From Burkholderia sp. NRF60-BP8 (GTDB lineage Bacteria > Pseudomonadota > Gammaproteobacteria > Burkholderiales > Burkholderiaceae), in contig NZ_CP013372.1 of assembly GCF_001522585.2 (NCBI RefSeq), positions 1,922,001 through 1,986,000 on the forward strand: a stretch of 64,000 nucleotides of DNA, read 5' to 3'. A model generated the notes under the pieces. That model worked only from the letters and a program-made list of their open reading frames with translations, was not told where the DNA came from and made no database searches. Shown here piece after piece: positions 27,301-37,300 of the stretch. The position numbers were made by a program, and so were the translations under genes. The stretch's first letter is position 1. Each line of letters starts with the position of its first letter.

Positions 27301-27762
27301 ATGCCTACCTCGTTTGTCCTGAACGGCAAGAACGTCACGCTCGACGCCGATCCGTCGATGCCCGTCCTCTGGGCGATTCGCGAACACGCGGGACTGATCG
27401 GCACGAAATTCGGCTGCGGCATGGCGCAGTGCGGCGCGTGCACGGTGCATCTCGAAGGCCAGGCCGTCCGCTCGTGCGTGCTGCCGCTCGCCGGCATCGC
27501 GGGCAAGCACGTCACGACGATCGAAGGCCTGCAGAGCAAGCCCGCGCAGGCCGTGCAGGCCGCGTGGGTCAAGCTGCAGGTGCCGCAATGCGGCTATTGC
27601 CAGTCCGGCCAGATCATGTCGGCCACCGCCTTGCTCGAACAGAATCCGAAGCCGACCGACGCGGACATCGACGCCGCGATGAACGGCAACCTCTGCCGCT
27701 GTGCGACCTACGCCCGCATCCGGGCCGCGATCCACGACGCCGCCGCGACGCTGGGAGCCTGA
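27301..27762 (+). CDS. 2Fe-2S subunit of a molybdenum hydroxylase (IorA-like)
   Basis: A 153-residue iron-sulfur subunit. The plant-ferredoxin-type 2Fe-2S cluster is bound by C39, C44, C47 and C59 ([15 protein letters not shown]). The second, all-helical cluster domain shows QCGYCQSG and GNLCRCATY. This is the layout of the small subunit of isoquinoline 1-oxidoreductase and related aldehyde oxidoreductases. It carries electrons from the molybdopterin subunit encoded 2 bases downstream. No signal peptide is seen; such subunits are exported by riding on the Tat-targeted large subunit. Confidence 0.92.
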   Translation: MPTSFVLNGKNVTLDADPSMPVLWAIREHAGLIGTKFGCGMAQCGACTVHLEGQAVRSCVLPLAGIAGKHVTTIEGLQSKPAQAVQAAWVKLQVPQCGYCQSGQIMSATALLEQNPKPTDADIDAAMNGNLCRCATYARIRAAIHDAAATLGA

Positions 27763-27764
27763 CC

Positions 27765-29975
27765 ATGACGATCGAACTCGACCACACCGATTCGGTGCGC
27801 CCGTCGCGCCGCACGTTCCTGAAGGCCGCCGGGGCAGCCGCCGCCGTCAGCCTGACCATCGGCTTCGACTGGGCCGGCCTCGGCCGCCGCGCGCTCGCCG
27901 CGACCGCGCCGGCCGGCGATTTCGCGCCGAACGCATTCCTGCGCATCACGCCCGACGGCGCCGTCACGGTGATCGCGAAGCACGTCGAAATGGGCCAGGG
28001 CGCGTATACGGGCATCGCGACGATCGTCGCCGAGGAGCTCGACGCCGACTGGTCGAGCGTGCGCGTCGAAAGCGCGCCGGCCGATGCGAAGCGCTATGCG
28101 AACCTCGCGTTCGGCACGATGCAGGGCACGGGCGGCAGTTCGGCCATGTCGAACTCGTGGCAGCAACTGCGCGAAGCGGGCGGCAAGGCGCGCGCGATGC
28201 TCGTGTCGGCCGCGGCGGCCCGCTGGAAGGTGCCGGCCGCCGAGCTGACCACCGCCGACGGCGTCGTCACGCACGCGAAAAGCGGCAGGACGGCCGCGTA
28301 CGGCACGCTCGTCGCCGATGCGTCGAAGCTGCCCGTGCCCGACAAGGTCGCGCTGAAGCAGCCGGCCGATTTCAAGCTGATCGGGCACCGGATTCCGCGC
28401 GTCGACGCGTCGTCGAAATCGAACGGCACCGCGCACTTCACGCTCGACACGACGTTTCCCGGCATGCGCGTCGCGCTGCTGCAGCGGCCGCCGCGCTTCG
28501 GCGCGACGGTGAAATCGTTCGACGCGACGGCCGCGAAGGCCGTGCCGGGCGTCGTATCGGTCGTGCAGGTGCCGGGCGGCGTCGCGGTCGTCGCGACCGG
28601 CTTCTGGGCCGCGAAACAGGGCCGCGATGCGCTGAAGATCGAATGGGACGAAACGAAGGCGGAGAAGCGCGGCTCGGACGAGCTGATGCGCGAATACCGG
28701 CAACTCGCCGAGAAGCCGGGCACGTCGGCGCGCAAGGACGGCGATGCCGATGCGGCGATCGCCGGCGCGGCGCGCAAGATCGGCGCGACGTACGAATTCC
28801 CGTATCTCGCGCATGCGCCGATGGAGCCGCTCGACGCGGTCGTCAAGCTGACGGCGGACAGCTGCGAGATCTGGGCCGGCGACCAGTTCCAGACGGTCGA
28901 CCAGGGCAACGCGGCCAGGACGGCCGGGCTGAAACCCGAACAGGTGCGGATTCACACGCTGTATGCGGGCGGCAGCTTCGGCCGGCGTGCGAATGCGTGG
29001 TCGGACTACGTGGTCGAGGCCGTGTCGATCGCGAAGGCGCTCGGCGCGGACGGCAAGCCCGTCAAGCTGCAATGGACGCGCGAGGACGACATCCAGGGCG
29101 GCTTCTACCGGCCGATGTACTTCCACAAGCTCGACGCGGGCCTGACCGCGGACGGCCGGCTGGTGGGCTGGCGCCATCGGATCGTCGGCCAGTCGATCCT
29201 CGCCGGCACGCCGTTCGAGGCGTTCATGGTCAAGAACGGCGTCGACGCGACGTCGGTCGAGGGCGCGGCGAACCTGCCCTACGCGGTGCCGAACGTGTCG
29301 GTCGAACTCACCACGACCCAGGTCGGCCTGCCGGTGCTGTGGTGGCGCGTGGTCGGCAGCTCGCACACGGCCTATGCGGTCGAGGCATTCATCGACGAAG
29401 CCGCGCATGCGGCCGGCAAGGATCCGTATGCGTTCCGCCGCGACCTGCTCGCGAAGGAGCCGCGCATGCGCGCGGTGCTGGACCTGGCCGCGCAGAAGGC
29501 CGGCTGGGATCCGGCCAAGCCGCTGCCGAAGGGTCGCGGGCGCGGGATCGCGGTGGCCGAGGCGTTCAAGAGCTATGTCGCGCAGGTGGCCGAGGTATCG
29601 GTCGACGCGGACGGCAAGGTGAAGGTCGAGCGCGTGGTGTGCGCGGTCGACTGCGGGATCGCGATCAATCCCGACATCGTCGCCGCGCAGATGGAGGGCG
29701 GCATCGGTTTCGGGCTCGGCGCGGCGATGCACAGCGCGATCACGCTGAAGGACGGCCAGGTCGAGCAGCGCAACTTCGACGGCTACCACGTGCTGCGGAT
29801 GGCGGAGATGCCGAAGGTCGAAGTGCATATCGTGCCGTCGGCGGAAGCGCCGACCGGCGTCGGCGAGCCGGGCGTCGCGCCGGTCGGGCCGGCTGTGGCG
29901 AACGCGATCTTCGCGGCGACCGGCAAGCGGCATTACGTGCTGCCGTTCGATTCGGCGGATAGCGCGAAGGCCTGA
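27765..29975 (+). CDS. Molybdopterin subunit of a xanthine dehydrogenase-family oxidoreductase (IorB-like), Tat-exported
   Basis: A 736-residue large subunit. A twin-arginine signal ([17 protein letters not shown], residues 14-30) marks periplasmic export. The molybdopterin-binding fold shows [32 protein letters not shown] and [10 protein letters not shown]. The catalytic Glu segment is GVGEPGVAP near the C-terminus. The family hydroxylates N-heterocycles or oxidises aldehydes with water as oxygen donor. No cytochrome c subunit, FAD subunit or XdhC-like chaperone follows; the gene is closed by a strong terminator. It is 2 bases after the 2Fe-2S gene. Substrate unknown. Confidence 0.92.
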   Translation: MTIELDHTDSVRPSRRTFLKAAGAAAAVSLTIGFDWAGLGRRALAATAPAGDFAPNAFLRITPDGAVTVIAKHVEMGQGAYTGIATIVAEELDADWSSVRVESAPADAKRYANLAFGTMQGTGGSSAMSNSWQQLREAGGKARAMLVSAAAARWKVPAAELTTADGVVTHAKSGRTAAYGTLVADASKLPVPDKVALKQPADFKLIGHRIPRVDASSKSNGTAHFTLDTTFPGMRVALLQRPPRFGATVKSFDATAAKAVPGVVSVVQVPGGVAVVATGFWAAKQGRDALKIEWDETKAEKRGSDELMREYRQLAEKPGTSARKDGDADAAIAGAARKIGATYEFPYLAHAPMEPLDAVVKLTADSCEIWAGDQFQTVDQGNAARTAGLKPEQVRIHTLYAGGSFGRRANAWSDYVVEAVSIAKALGADGKPVKLQWTREDDIQGGFYRPMYFHKLDAGLTADGRLVGWRHRIVGQSILAGTPFEAFMVKNGVDATSVEGAANLPYAVPNVSVELTTTQVGLPVLWWRVVGSSHTAYAVEAFIDEAAHAAGKDPYAFRRDLLAKEPRMRAVLDLAAQKAGWDPAKPLPKGRGRGIAVAEAFKSYVAQVAEVSVDADGKVKVERVVCAVDCGIAINPDIVAAQMEGGIGFGLGAAMHSAITLKDGQVEQRNFDGYHVLRMAEMPKVEVHIVPSAEAPTGVGEPGVAPVGPAVANAIFAATGKRHYVLPFDSADSAKA

Positions 29976-29983
29976 TACGCGGG

Positions 29984-30027
29984 AACGCCGGCTGCCGGGC
30001 GACGCATGCCCGGGGGCCGGCGTTTTT
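29984..30027 (+). terminator. Rho-independent terminator after the molybdenum hydroxylase operon
   Basis: AACGCCGGC (29984-29992) pairs with GCCGGCGTT (30016-30024), with an inner CCGGGC/GCCCGG stem, followed by a T-run that continues to 30027. It begins 9 bases after the stop codon. Confidence 0.85.
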
Positions 30028-30112
30028 CAATGCATCGCGAGCCCCCCCCGCTTATCCGGGCCAAAGTCCGCATGACATGGAGCGGCCCGGCGTCGCTCAC
30101 GCTTGGTCGACT

Positions 30113-30298
30113 TCAGGCCAAAGCCTCGGAAACAGAATTCGTGGCACGCAATTGCGGCACGAGCGCAGTGGCCAGCGGGGTATCGCCGATGGCAAGTAAC
30201 CGCCGCGAAGAATCGACCCGCTCGGCGGCCTGCTCGAGCTGCGGATCGAGTACGCGATCTTCGGGAAACAACGGTTCGAAGGTAGCGACGGTCGTCAT
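30113..30298 (-). CDS. Small ORF (61 aa), possible Fic-family N-terminal remnant
   Basis: A 61-residue frame, MTTVATFEPLFPEDRVLDPQ onward, ending TNSVSEALA. Its ATG overlaps the stop of a 17-codon frame upstream (ATGA), and an AT-rich region with direct repeats lies just before it, so the pair could be expressed. The segment LVPQLRATNS loosely recalls the helix before the SNLIEG motif of Fic-domain proteins, but no catalytic HPFxxGNG follows. I treat it as a small gene or decayed fragment of unknown function. Confidence 0.3.
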   Translation of the reverse strand: MTTVATFEPLFPEDRVLDPQLEQAAERVDSSRRLLAIGDTPLATALVPQLRATNSVSEALA

Positions 30299-30316
30299 GC
30301 TTTCTCGTACGGTTCC

Positions 30317-30403
30317 ATGTAGGGTTCGATGTCGGCAGTTATAGTCACTTATGTCACTGATTTATATTGAATTTTCATTGTCGTATGTAGGGTTCCATGT
30401 CGG
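30317..30403. repeat. Direct repeat of 19 bp, two copies
   Basis: ATGTAGGGTTCGATGTCGG (30317-30335) and ATGTAGGGTTCCATGTCGG (30385-30403) differ at one base and are 68 bases apart. A third partial copy (GGTTCCATGT) lies at 30311-30320. The spacer is AT-rich. The repeats flank the likely promoter of the 30113-30298 frame. Confidence 0.8.
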
Positions 30404-30460
30404 GTTTCCGGGGCCCGCCGCCCACCTCGGTCGAGCGCGTGGCGCCGGCGTCTCCCTCAC

Positions 30461-30509
30461 GTTACGTCGGACGTAACGCCCGTAACGTCGCGACGCGATG
30501 CTACGTAAC
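30461..30509. promoter_or_regulatory. Cluster of CGTAAC motifs before the winged-helix gene
   Basis: GTTACGT (30461-30467) and ACGTAAC (30471-30477) form a perfect inverted repeat with a 3-base centre. CGTAACGT (30481-30488) and ACGTAAC (30503-30509) repeat the core on the same strand. Four copies in 49 bases, about 190 bases upstream of the regulator gene, look like an operator for a dimeric or cooperative DNA-binding protein. Confidence 0.55.
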
Positions 30510-30700
30510 AATCCTTCAGCGCCGTTCCGCCCCTTTCATCGATCGCCCAGCGGCTTCCCGTTAAAAATTCTTTTAAATTCAAGGCTGCCGCGCCGTCCGC
30601 GCCGCGACCGCCCGTTATTACCGTCTGACGATCCGCCCCTGGCCCGGAAGTTGCAGCACAAAGCCCGCAAACACTCCTTTACGGACATGCGAGGGCCACC

Positions 30701-31099
30701 ATGGATTGCAAATACCTGTACATCGACAATATAAAAATCAACTTCGTGCGCCGCACGATCGAAATCGACAACAAGGTCGTGGACGTGACGCCGCGCGAAT
30801 TCGACGTCGTCGAATTCCTGCTCGACAACATGAACAAGATCGTGCCGCGGCAGGCAATCCAGGAGGCCGTGTGGGGCCGCGAGCTCGGCGTGTCGTCGCG
30901 CACGCTCGACACCCATATCTCGCGGATCCGTTCGAAGCTGCAGCTCGAACACGACAAGAATCTGCGGATCATCCCGATCTACGCGGTCGGCTATCGCCTG
31001 GTGCTGTTCGGTGCGGCGATGACGCACGTCGAACGTCACGACGCGACGCCGATGCAGCGCACGGCGCCGCAACCGTCGATGGCCGCCGACTACGCTTGA
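30701..31099 (+). CDS. Winged-helix (OmpR/PhoB-type) DNA-binding protein without receiver
   Basis: A 132-residue protein consisting only of a Trans_reg_C winged helix: VVDVTPREFDVVEFLLDN, VPRQAIQEAVWG, then the recognition helix RTLDTHISRIRSKLQLE and the wing RIIPIYAVGYRLVLFG. No receiver domain or membrane segment is present, so it is not a normal response regulator. A strong terminator follows. It stands just before the T3SS plus-strand arm and is a good candidate local regulator of the secretion genes, though this is inferred from position. The ATG at 30701 follows GAGGGCCACC. Confidence 0.88.
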   Translation: MDCKYLYIDNIKINFVRRTIEIDNKVVDVTPREFDVVEFLLDNMNKIVPRQAIQEAVWGRELGVSSRTLDTHISRIRSKLQLEHDKNLRIIPIYAVGYRLVLFGAAMTHVERHDATPMQRTAPQPSMAADYA

Positions 31100-31501
31100 C
31101 GCGTCATCCGCGCGCCGCTCGATCGCGGCACGCCGGCAACGCTTCCCCCACCGCGCCGCGCGGATTCGCAGCCCCTCGCGACCGGCCGGCCGGACGCGGC
31201 CTGCACGCCGCCCGGCCCGCCAGCCGGTCGCACCCCAACCGCCGCCTCCGGGCGGCGGTTGCTTTTGAGCGCCCGCCGCGGCGCCGCCCGCTTCATCGCG
31301 CTCCACCGCCGTCCGCCGTCGTTCGTCGCGCTTCGTAGCGCCCCGCTCGCGCCGTCTTCGCGCGACGGTCGCGACTACGGATTCCGGCGCGGCACGCGAC
31401 CATCGCCGTCCCTACAATCGACGCAGCAGCCGCGCGCCCCTCCGCGCCGCCGGCCCCAGAACAATCCGTCGAACCAACGCCGAATCCGCCCCGATCCCGC
31501 C
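31100..31501. other. 402-bp region before the T3SS plus-strand arm
   Basis: Contains the terminator of the winged-helix gene and probably the promoter of sctQ. A TACAAT hexamer at 31413-31418 could be a -10 box, but no convincing -35 is seen. The frame of sctQ stays open through this region, so its start is uncertain. Confidence 0.4.
31237..31266 (+). terminator. Rho-independent terminator after the winged-helix gene
   Basis: AACCGCCGCC (31237-31246) and GGCGGCGGTT (31251-31260) form a perfect 10-bp stem with a TCCG loop, followed by GCTTTTG. Confidence 0.85.
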
Positions 31502-32653
31502 GTGCCTGCGCTGTTCCTGACGAATGCCGACGCCGGCGACGCCGCGAACCGGGCCATGCCCGCCGCTTCCCCGCCGCCCGCCGCCGCGCCGGCCGCGGTC
31601 GCGCTCGACGCGTCGCCCTATCTGCCGCGCCTGTCCGCCGCCGCCGCGCGCGGGCTGTCGCATGCGTACTGTGCGACCGGCGCCGTCCCGGTCACGCTCG
31701 GCGAGCATGCGTACGAGGTGCGCTGGCGCGTCGACGCCGAGCCGGCCGCCGATGCGCACGCGTACCGGTTCGTCGTCGGCCCGGCGGCCGGCACGCTGTG
31801 GATCGACCCGGTCGCGGAAACCGAATGGCTCGGCGATGCAGCCGACCCGGCGGTCCCGGCCGTGATCCGCGCGGCGCTGCTCGCCGACCTGTGCGCGCCG
31901 CTCGCGGCGGTGCTGCAGGCCGCGACGCGGCAACGCGTGGAACTGCTGCCGCCGCCGGACGGCGCCCCGGCCTCGCACGCATCGCCGGCCGCGCTGCGGT
32001 TCGAGCTGCGGCGCGCCGACGCCGCGTGGCGCTGCCACGGCGCGCTGCTGTTCGACGCGCCGGATGCGCTGGCCGTGTTCTTCGCGGCCGCGCCGGCCGC
32101 GCTGGCCGACGCGCGCGCAGCCTACGCAACCCTGCCCGTGCCGCTCGTGTTCGAGATCGGCCGTACCGAGCTGACGACGGCCGAGCTGGCCGATGTCGTC
32201 GGCGGCGACATCATCGCGATCGAGCGCTGGCAGGCGCACGAGCAGAACCTGCTGTGCGTCGCGCGTCTGCCGGCCGCGCCGGCGTGGGAGATCACCGGAC
32301 GGCCGTCGGGCAACCGGCTGACCGTCGAACGAATCAGGGAGATGCCTTTGGAACCGACCCGCACCGACTCGCCGCCGACGACGCACGACGCGCCGGCCGC
32401 CGACGCGCCGCGCTCGCTCGACGGCCTCGCCGTCGACCTGCGCTTCGAGCTGCCGCCCACGTCGATGCCGCTCGGCGAGCTGAGCGCGCTGCAGCCGGGC
32501 GCCGTGATCGAGCTGCAGCAAGGGATCAACCAGAGCGTGATCCATCTCGTCGCGAACGGGATGCTGATCGGCACCGGCCATCTGATCGCGGTCGGCCAGA
32601 AGCTCGGCGTGCGCGTCGTCACGCTGACGCAACCCGCGCCGCGCGAGCGCTGA
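31502..32653 (+). CDS. sctQ: T3SS cytosolic sorting-platform (C-ring) protein SctQ
   Basis: A roughly 383-residue SctQ/YscQ-type protein. The N-terminal part is variable and Ala/Pro-rich. The C-terminal FliN/SpoA domain (about the last 80 residues) reads LAVDLRFELPPTSMPLGELS then LQPGAVIELQQG, and ends GTGHLIAVGQKLGVRVVTL, diagnostic of the family. It forms the cytoplasmic sorting platform with SctK and SctL. The start is uncertain: GTG at 31502, ATG at 31556 (365 aa) or further upstream, none with a good Shine-Dalgarno. An internal ATG at 32342 (MPLEPTRT) lies where other sctQ genes have an internal translation start for a short form. It is followed by sctR after 3 bases. Confidence 0.87.
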   Translation: MPALFLTNADAGDAANRAMPAASPPPAAAPAAVALDASPYLPRLSAAAARGLSHAYCATGAVPVTLGEHAYEVRWRVDAEPAADAHAYRFVVGPAAGTLWIDPVAETEWLGDAADPAVPAVIRAALLADLCAPLAAVLQAATRQRVELLPPPDGAPASHASPAALRFELRRADAAWRCHGALLFDAPDALAVFFAAAPAALADARAAYATLPVPLVFEIGRTELTTAELADVVGGDIIAIERWQAHEQNLLCVARLPAAPAWEITGRPSGNRLTVERIREMPLEPTRTDSPPTTHDAPAADAPRSLDGLAVDLRFELPPTSMPLGELSALQPGAVIELQQGINQSVIHLVANGMLIGTGHLIAVGQKLGVRVVTLTQPAPRER

Positions 32654-32656
32654 ACG

Positions 32657-33331
32657 ATGGGCAATCTGCCGAATCCGGTCGCGCTGATCGCGGTGATCGC
32701 CGCGCTCGGCATCGCGCCGTTCGCGGCGCTGATGGTGACGAGCTACACGAAGCTGGTGGTCGTGCTCGGCCTGCTGCGCTCCGCGCTCGGGATCCAGCAG
32801 GTGCCGCCGAACCTCGTGCTGAACGGCATCGCGCTGATCCTGTCGCTGTTCATCATGGCGCCCGTCGGGATGTCGATCCGCGACGCGCTGCAGGCGCGCC
32901 ACTTCGATGCGTCGGGGCAATTGTCGACCTCGGACATCGGCGCGCTCGCCGATGCGGCGCTGCCGCCGATCAAGGACTTCCTGGTATCGCATACGCGGCA
33001 GCGCGACCGCGAATTCTTCGTGCGCACCGCGACGTCGGTCTGGCCGAAGAACCGCGCGGACGGCATCAAGGACGACGACCTGCTCGTGCTGGTGCCGAGC
33101 TTCACGCTCGCCGAGCTGACGAAGGCGTTCCAGATCGGCTTCGTGATCTACATCGTGTTCATCGTCGTGGATCTGCTGGTCGCGAACATCCTGCTGGCGC
33201 TCGGGATGCAGATGATCTCGCCGACGACGATCTCGGTGCCGTTCAAGCTGCTGCTGTTCGTCGCGCTCGACGGCTGGTCGCTGCTCGTGCACGGGCTCGT
33301 GCTGTCGTACCGCGTCGCGGGGGCGGGATGA
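32657..33331 (+). CDS. sctR: T3SS export apparatus protein SctR
   Basis: A 224-residue FliP/SctR family inner-membrane protein. It has four hydrophobic segments and the conserved SYTKLVVVLGLLRSALGIQQ, then LVPSFTLAELTKAFQIGF and FKLLLFVALDGWSLLVHGLV. Length matches the family (about 215-225). It forms the core of the export gate with SctS and SctT. Its TGA overlaps the ATG of the transglycosylase gene. Confidence 0.96.
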   Translation: MGNLPNPVALIAVIAALGIAPFAALMVTSYTKLVVVLGLLRSALGIQQVPPNLVLNGIALILSLFIMAPVGMSIRDALQARHFDASGQLSTSDIGALADAALPPIKDFLVSHTRQRDREFFVRTATSVWPKNRADGIKDDDLLVLVPSFTLAELTKAFQIGFVIYIVFIVVDLLVANILLALGMQMISPTTISVPFKLLLFVALDGWSLLVHGLVLSYRVAGAG

Positions 33332-34116
33332 ACGCGCGCCGCCTGCAAACCGCCGCCGCCTGCCTGTGCGCGCTGGCCATGCTCGCGCTCGCGTGCCTGC
33401 CGGCGCGCGTCGCGCAGGCGGCCGGCGGCGGCGCCGGTTTCGCGCAACTGGCGCGCGCCTGCGCGCCGAACGTCGATCCCGCGACGCTCGCCGCGCTCGT
33501 GCGCACCGAGTCGGGTTTCAATCCGTACGCGATCGGCGTGGTCGGCGGGCACCTGACGCGCCAGCCCACGTCGCTCGACGAGGCGCGCGCGACCGCGCGC
33601 GAACTGTCGTCGCGCGGCTTCAGCTACAGCGTGGGCCTCGCGCAGGTGAACGAACGCAATTTCGCGAAATACGGGCTCGACGAAGCGACGATGTTCGAGC
33701 CGTGCCGCAACCTGCAGGCCGGCGGCGCGATCCTGACCGAATGCTTCGCGCGCTCGTCGGGCGCCGGCCACGCCACGCAGGCCGCGTTGCGCGCGGCGCT
33801 GTCGTGCTACTACAGCGGCAACTTCACGACCGGCTTCTCGAGCGGCTACGTGAGCCGCGTCGTCGCGAGCGCGCAGCGCAATGCGCGCGAAGGCGGCATC
33901 GAGCCGATTCCCGTCGTGACCGACACGCCGCCGCCGGCGCGCCAGCGGCGCATGGCCGCGGCCGCCGCGACGCCGCCCGAACGCGCGCGCCGCCTGCCGT
34001 CGGCCGCCGCATCCGCAGATGCGCCGTCGTGCCATGCGCGCCCGGTTCTGATGATGTGCCGCGGGCTGCCGGCGAACCAGGCGAAGCGGCTCTGCGTGCG
34101 GTGTCTCGATCAGTGA
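33328..34116 (+). CDS. Lytic transglycosylase (VirB1/IpgF-like) in the T3SS operon
   Basis: A 262-residue protein with a signal peptide (about 1-31, ARVAQA) and a lysozyme-like SLT domain: catalytic Glu in RTESGFNPYAIG, then SYSVGLAQVNERNF and CYYSGN. A basic, Ala/Arg-rich tail with several Cys (SCHARP, MCRG, LCVRC) follows. Such enzymes locally cut peptidoglycan so the secretion machine can cross the wall. It overlaps sctR by 4 bases, which ties it to the T3SS. The long Cys-bearing tail is unusual. Confidence 0.9.
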   Translation: MNARRLQTAAACLCALAMLALACLPARVAQAAGGGAGFAQLARACAPNVDPATLAALVRTESGFNPYAIGVVGGHLTRQPTSLDEARATARELSSRGFSYSVGLAQVNERNFAKYGLDEATMFEPCRNLQAGGAILTECFARSSGAGHATQAALRAALSCYYSGNFTTGFSSGYVSRVVASAQRNAREGGIEPIPVVTDTPPPARQRRMAAAAATPPERARRLPSAAASADAPSCHARPVLMMCRGLPANQAKRLCVRCLDQ

Positions 34117-34324
34117 CGACCTGCGGCGCTGGCCGCCGTGCGCTGATCGAACGCCGCGCCGTGCGCGCCTCGTAGCACGCGTTGCGCACGCCTCCCGACC
34201 GCGCCGCCACGCTACGAAACAGCGGCATGCCAGCCGCGAGGCGTCTCCTTACACTTGAAAGCTGACGGCGCGACGTACCGTGCGCCGGGTGCTCCGCGCA
34301 TCGCGCGGCTCAACGGAGACGAGC

Positions 34325-37300
34325 ATGCTGTTGATCGACGGACTGGGACTGGGCGTCAACTGGCAGCGCTTCCTGTCGGAAACGCTGAATCCTGTCGTTG
34401 CTCCTCCTCCTCCGCCGCCGCCACCGAAACAGGACGATCCGGCAGCCGGCCCGGCGAACCCGGTCACCGCCCCGCCGATTCCCGTCAATGCGTCGTTGGC
34501 CACCGACCCGTCGAAGCCGACCAACGCGGAGATCGCCGACGCGACGTCGCTGATGCAGCGCATGGCCGCGCAATACACGGCGCCGCCGCCCGACATCACC
34601 GTCGAGAACAAGACGACGCAAGCGGTGCGGCAGGCCATCCAGGACGCGCAGACGAAATACGACGACGCGTCTAAATCGCTGCAGGGCGCGCAGAACGTGC
34701 TGCACGTGGTCAACCGCGATCCCGAATCGACGCCGGAGGCCCGCAAGGCCGCGCAGGCCGATTATGCGAAAGCGCGCACGGCGGCCGACACCGCCCAGCG
34801 CGAGCTGAACGTGACGACCGACGCCGGCTACACGATCCTGTATCGCGAACAGGCCGACGCCGACAAGCCGTCCGGCATCCAGATCGACGACGACGGCAAG
34901 GTGACGAACCCGGGCGACGCGCAGAACGCGGCCAACGACAAGCTCAAGGCGCTGCAGGCCGCGTTTCCCGACCACGCGAACGACCCGAACTGGATACCGA
35001 AGCCGGGCGACTGCAAGAACGCGGAGCAGTCGAAGCGCTACGACGACTGGAAAAACGCCGACGCGCAAGCGGCTGCCGGTACCGCGAAATACTTTTCCGA
35101 TCTGTCGAACGCGTACCTCGCCCGTACGCAGCTCCGATCGTATCTCGTCGATCCCGACTACAAGGCGGCACTCGACGCCGGGATCGGCCGGCTGAACAGG
35201 GCGTTGGCGGATCAGGATCTGCAGGTGAACCTGCCGGAGGCGCCCGAATCGCCGGAAGCCGCGCAAAAGGACGTCACGGCCGCGGCAAAATCGGCGAACC
35301 TCACGAACGCGGCGCTCGCCGCGGCCAACGACGCCATCGCACTCGCGCAGGCACAGCAGAAATTCGACGTGGTCGCCGGCAAGCAGGGGACGGTGATCGT
35401 CGCGCCGAACTCGGCTTCGGACGCGAACGCCGCGCTCAAGCGCGCGCAGACGGCCGCGAACACGAGCGGCGGCTATCTGCAGATGCTGGCCGCGCAGCAA
35501 CGGGTCGACGGCGCACAGGACGGCTGTGCGCTCGCCCAGCAGGCGTCCGACAAGTGGCACAAGGACAACCCGCGGCCGCCGCATCTGCCGCCCGTCGACG
35601 CGAAGGTCGATCTCGATCTCACCGCCGCGTACGCGAAGCTCTACAAGGCGAAACAGCAGGCGAGCATCGCGCACGACGGCTTCGTCGCCGCGTACGGTGC
35701 GACGCTCGCACAGCAGTACGACGATCAGGCGTCGAAGATCAGCGCGCAGGTGAAGGCGCAGCAGCCGCTGCTGAAGCCGTTTTTCCAGCAACCGCCGCAA
35801 CTGACGTCGACCGCCGCACCGCCGGCGCCCTTTTCGTCGCTGTCGACGGCCGCGGGTGCCGCGCCGGGCGCGAGCCCGTCGCTGCCCACGGCCTTCGCGG
35901 CGCCCGTACCGACCGGCAGGCATGCCGCATCGTCAGCGCCGATCCTGTCGCTGACCGACCCGTCGCGATCGACGATGCCGCTGCCGGCTGCGGCGAACGG
36001 CCCGACGCAGATCGACGCCACACGCCTGCAGGTGGTCGCCGGCGCGCTGAGGATGGCCAGCAACCGGCTGTCGGACGACGTCAATTCGCGTGCAGCCGAC
36101 GTCGCACTGAGCAACGCGCAGGACGACGTCGATCAGGCAAAGCGTGCACTCGCCGCCAAGCAGAAGCAGTACGACGAATGGGCCGCCGCCAACCCGCCGC
36201 CGTTGCGGCTGCGCACGTTGCCGGACGGCGACGTGATGCCGGCGCCGTCGTATCGCCCGAACCCGTACCAATCCGAGCTGAACGACGCGCGGGACGCCGT
36301 CACGAAGGCGGAGAACGCCCTTCCGCAACTGCAGTTGCTGCGCGACACGTCGCGCCAGCAGGTTCTGCTCGACCGGTTCGACGCGGGCCTCGAGGAGCGG
36401 CTGCGCTATGTCGACGAGAAATCCGACGCGGCCGACGACTACAAGAAGGCGATGCATGACTTCTACGAAGCGCATCGCACCGAAATGTCGAATTCGATGC
36501 TCGACGCGGCCAGCCTGAGCACCGGGAACGGCGGCACGATCGCGTTCGGCTCGCTCGGCGAGAATCGGCAGCGCAACCTGATCGGCATCGCGCTCGGGCA
36601 ACAGCCGGACGTGCCGGCCGATGCTTCGTCGCCATCCGTCTCGGCTGCCGAGGATTCGACTGCGCGCTTCGTCGACAAGGACAAGCTGTCGGTCATCGAC
36701 GCCGTGCGCGACAAGCTGCTGTCGGTCGGCGGCGGCAAGGACACGCAGATCAGCGTGCTGCCGATGGTGTATGCCGCGAAGGAAACCGGGACGACGACGA
36801 GCGCGCTGTTCAAGGTAACGGGCAAGGACGGCAAAACGCACTACATCGACGAATCGGCCGGCAACTACGACAGCATCGACGATTATCTCGACAGCAATCA
36901 GCTGTCGTCGGACGGCACCGTCGACATCCTGACCGGCCACGACGAGAACGGCGCGCCGCAGCTCGTGTCGAAGGCCGCGCACAACGACAGTACGTTCGAC
37001 TCCGTGCTGAATTTCTTCACGGGCACCGGCGTCAACATGGGGATGCTGCTCGGCGGGATGGCGCTCGAGGTGATCGGCACGGCGCTCGACGGCACGGTGA
37101 TCGGCGCGGCGATCGGCGTGCCGCTGAACATCATCGGCGCGGGGATGACCTACACGGCGATCGGTTCCGCGATGACGAAGGCGGGCCTCGATCTCGCCAA
37201 CCGTGTCCAGCACGACCAGAGCATCAGCCCATTCGACGCCGGCGCCCGCGCCGACTACATCAATCTCGTGCCGATGGCCGCCGGTGGCGCCGCGAAACTC

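Larger units (their letters stand above)
29976..30700. other. 725-bp intergenic stretch
   Basis: Holds the terminator of the oxidoreductase operon, a small minus-strand reading frame, a 19-bp direct repeat in AT-rich DNA and a cluster of CGTAAC motifs, each listed separately. Nothing else coding is seen. Confidence 0.7.

Noticed and set aside
30498..30734. 78-codon frame before the winged-helix gene
   Set aside because: Overlaps the real ATG at 30701 in another frame and has no binding site.
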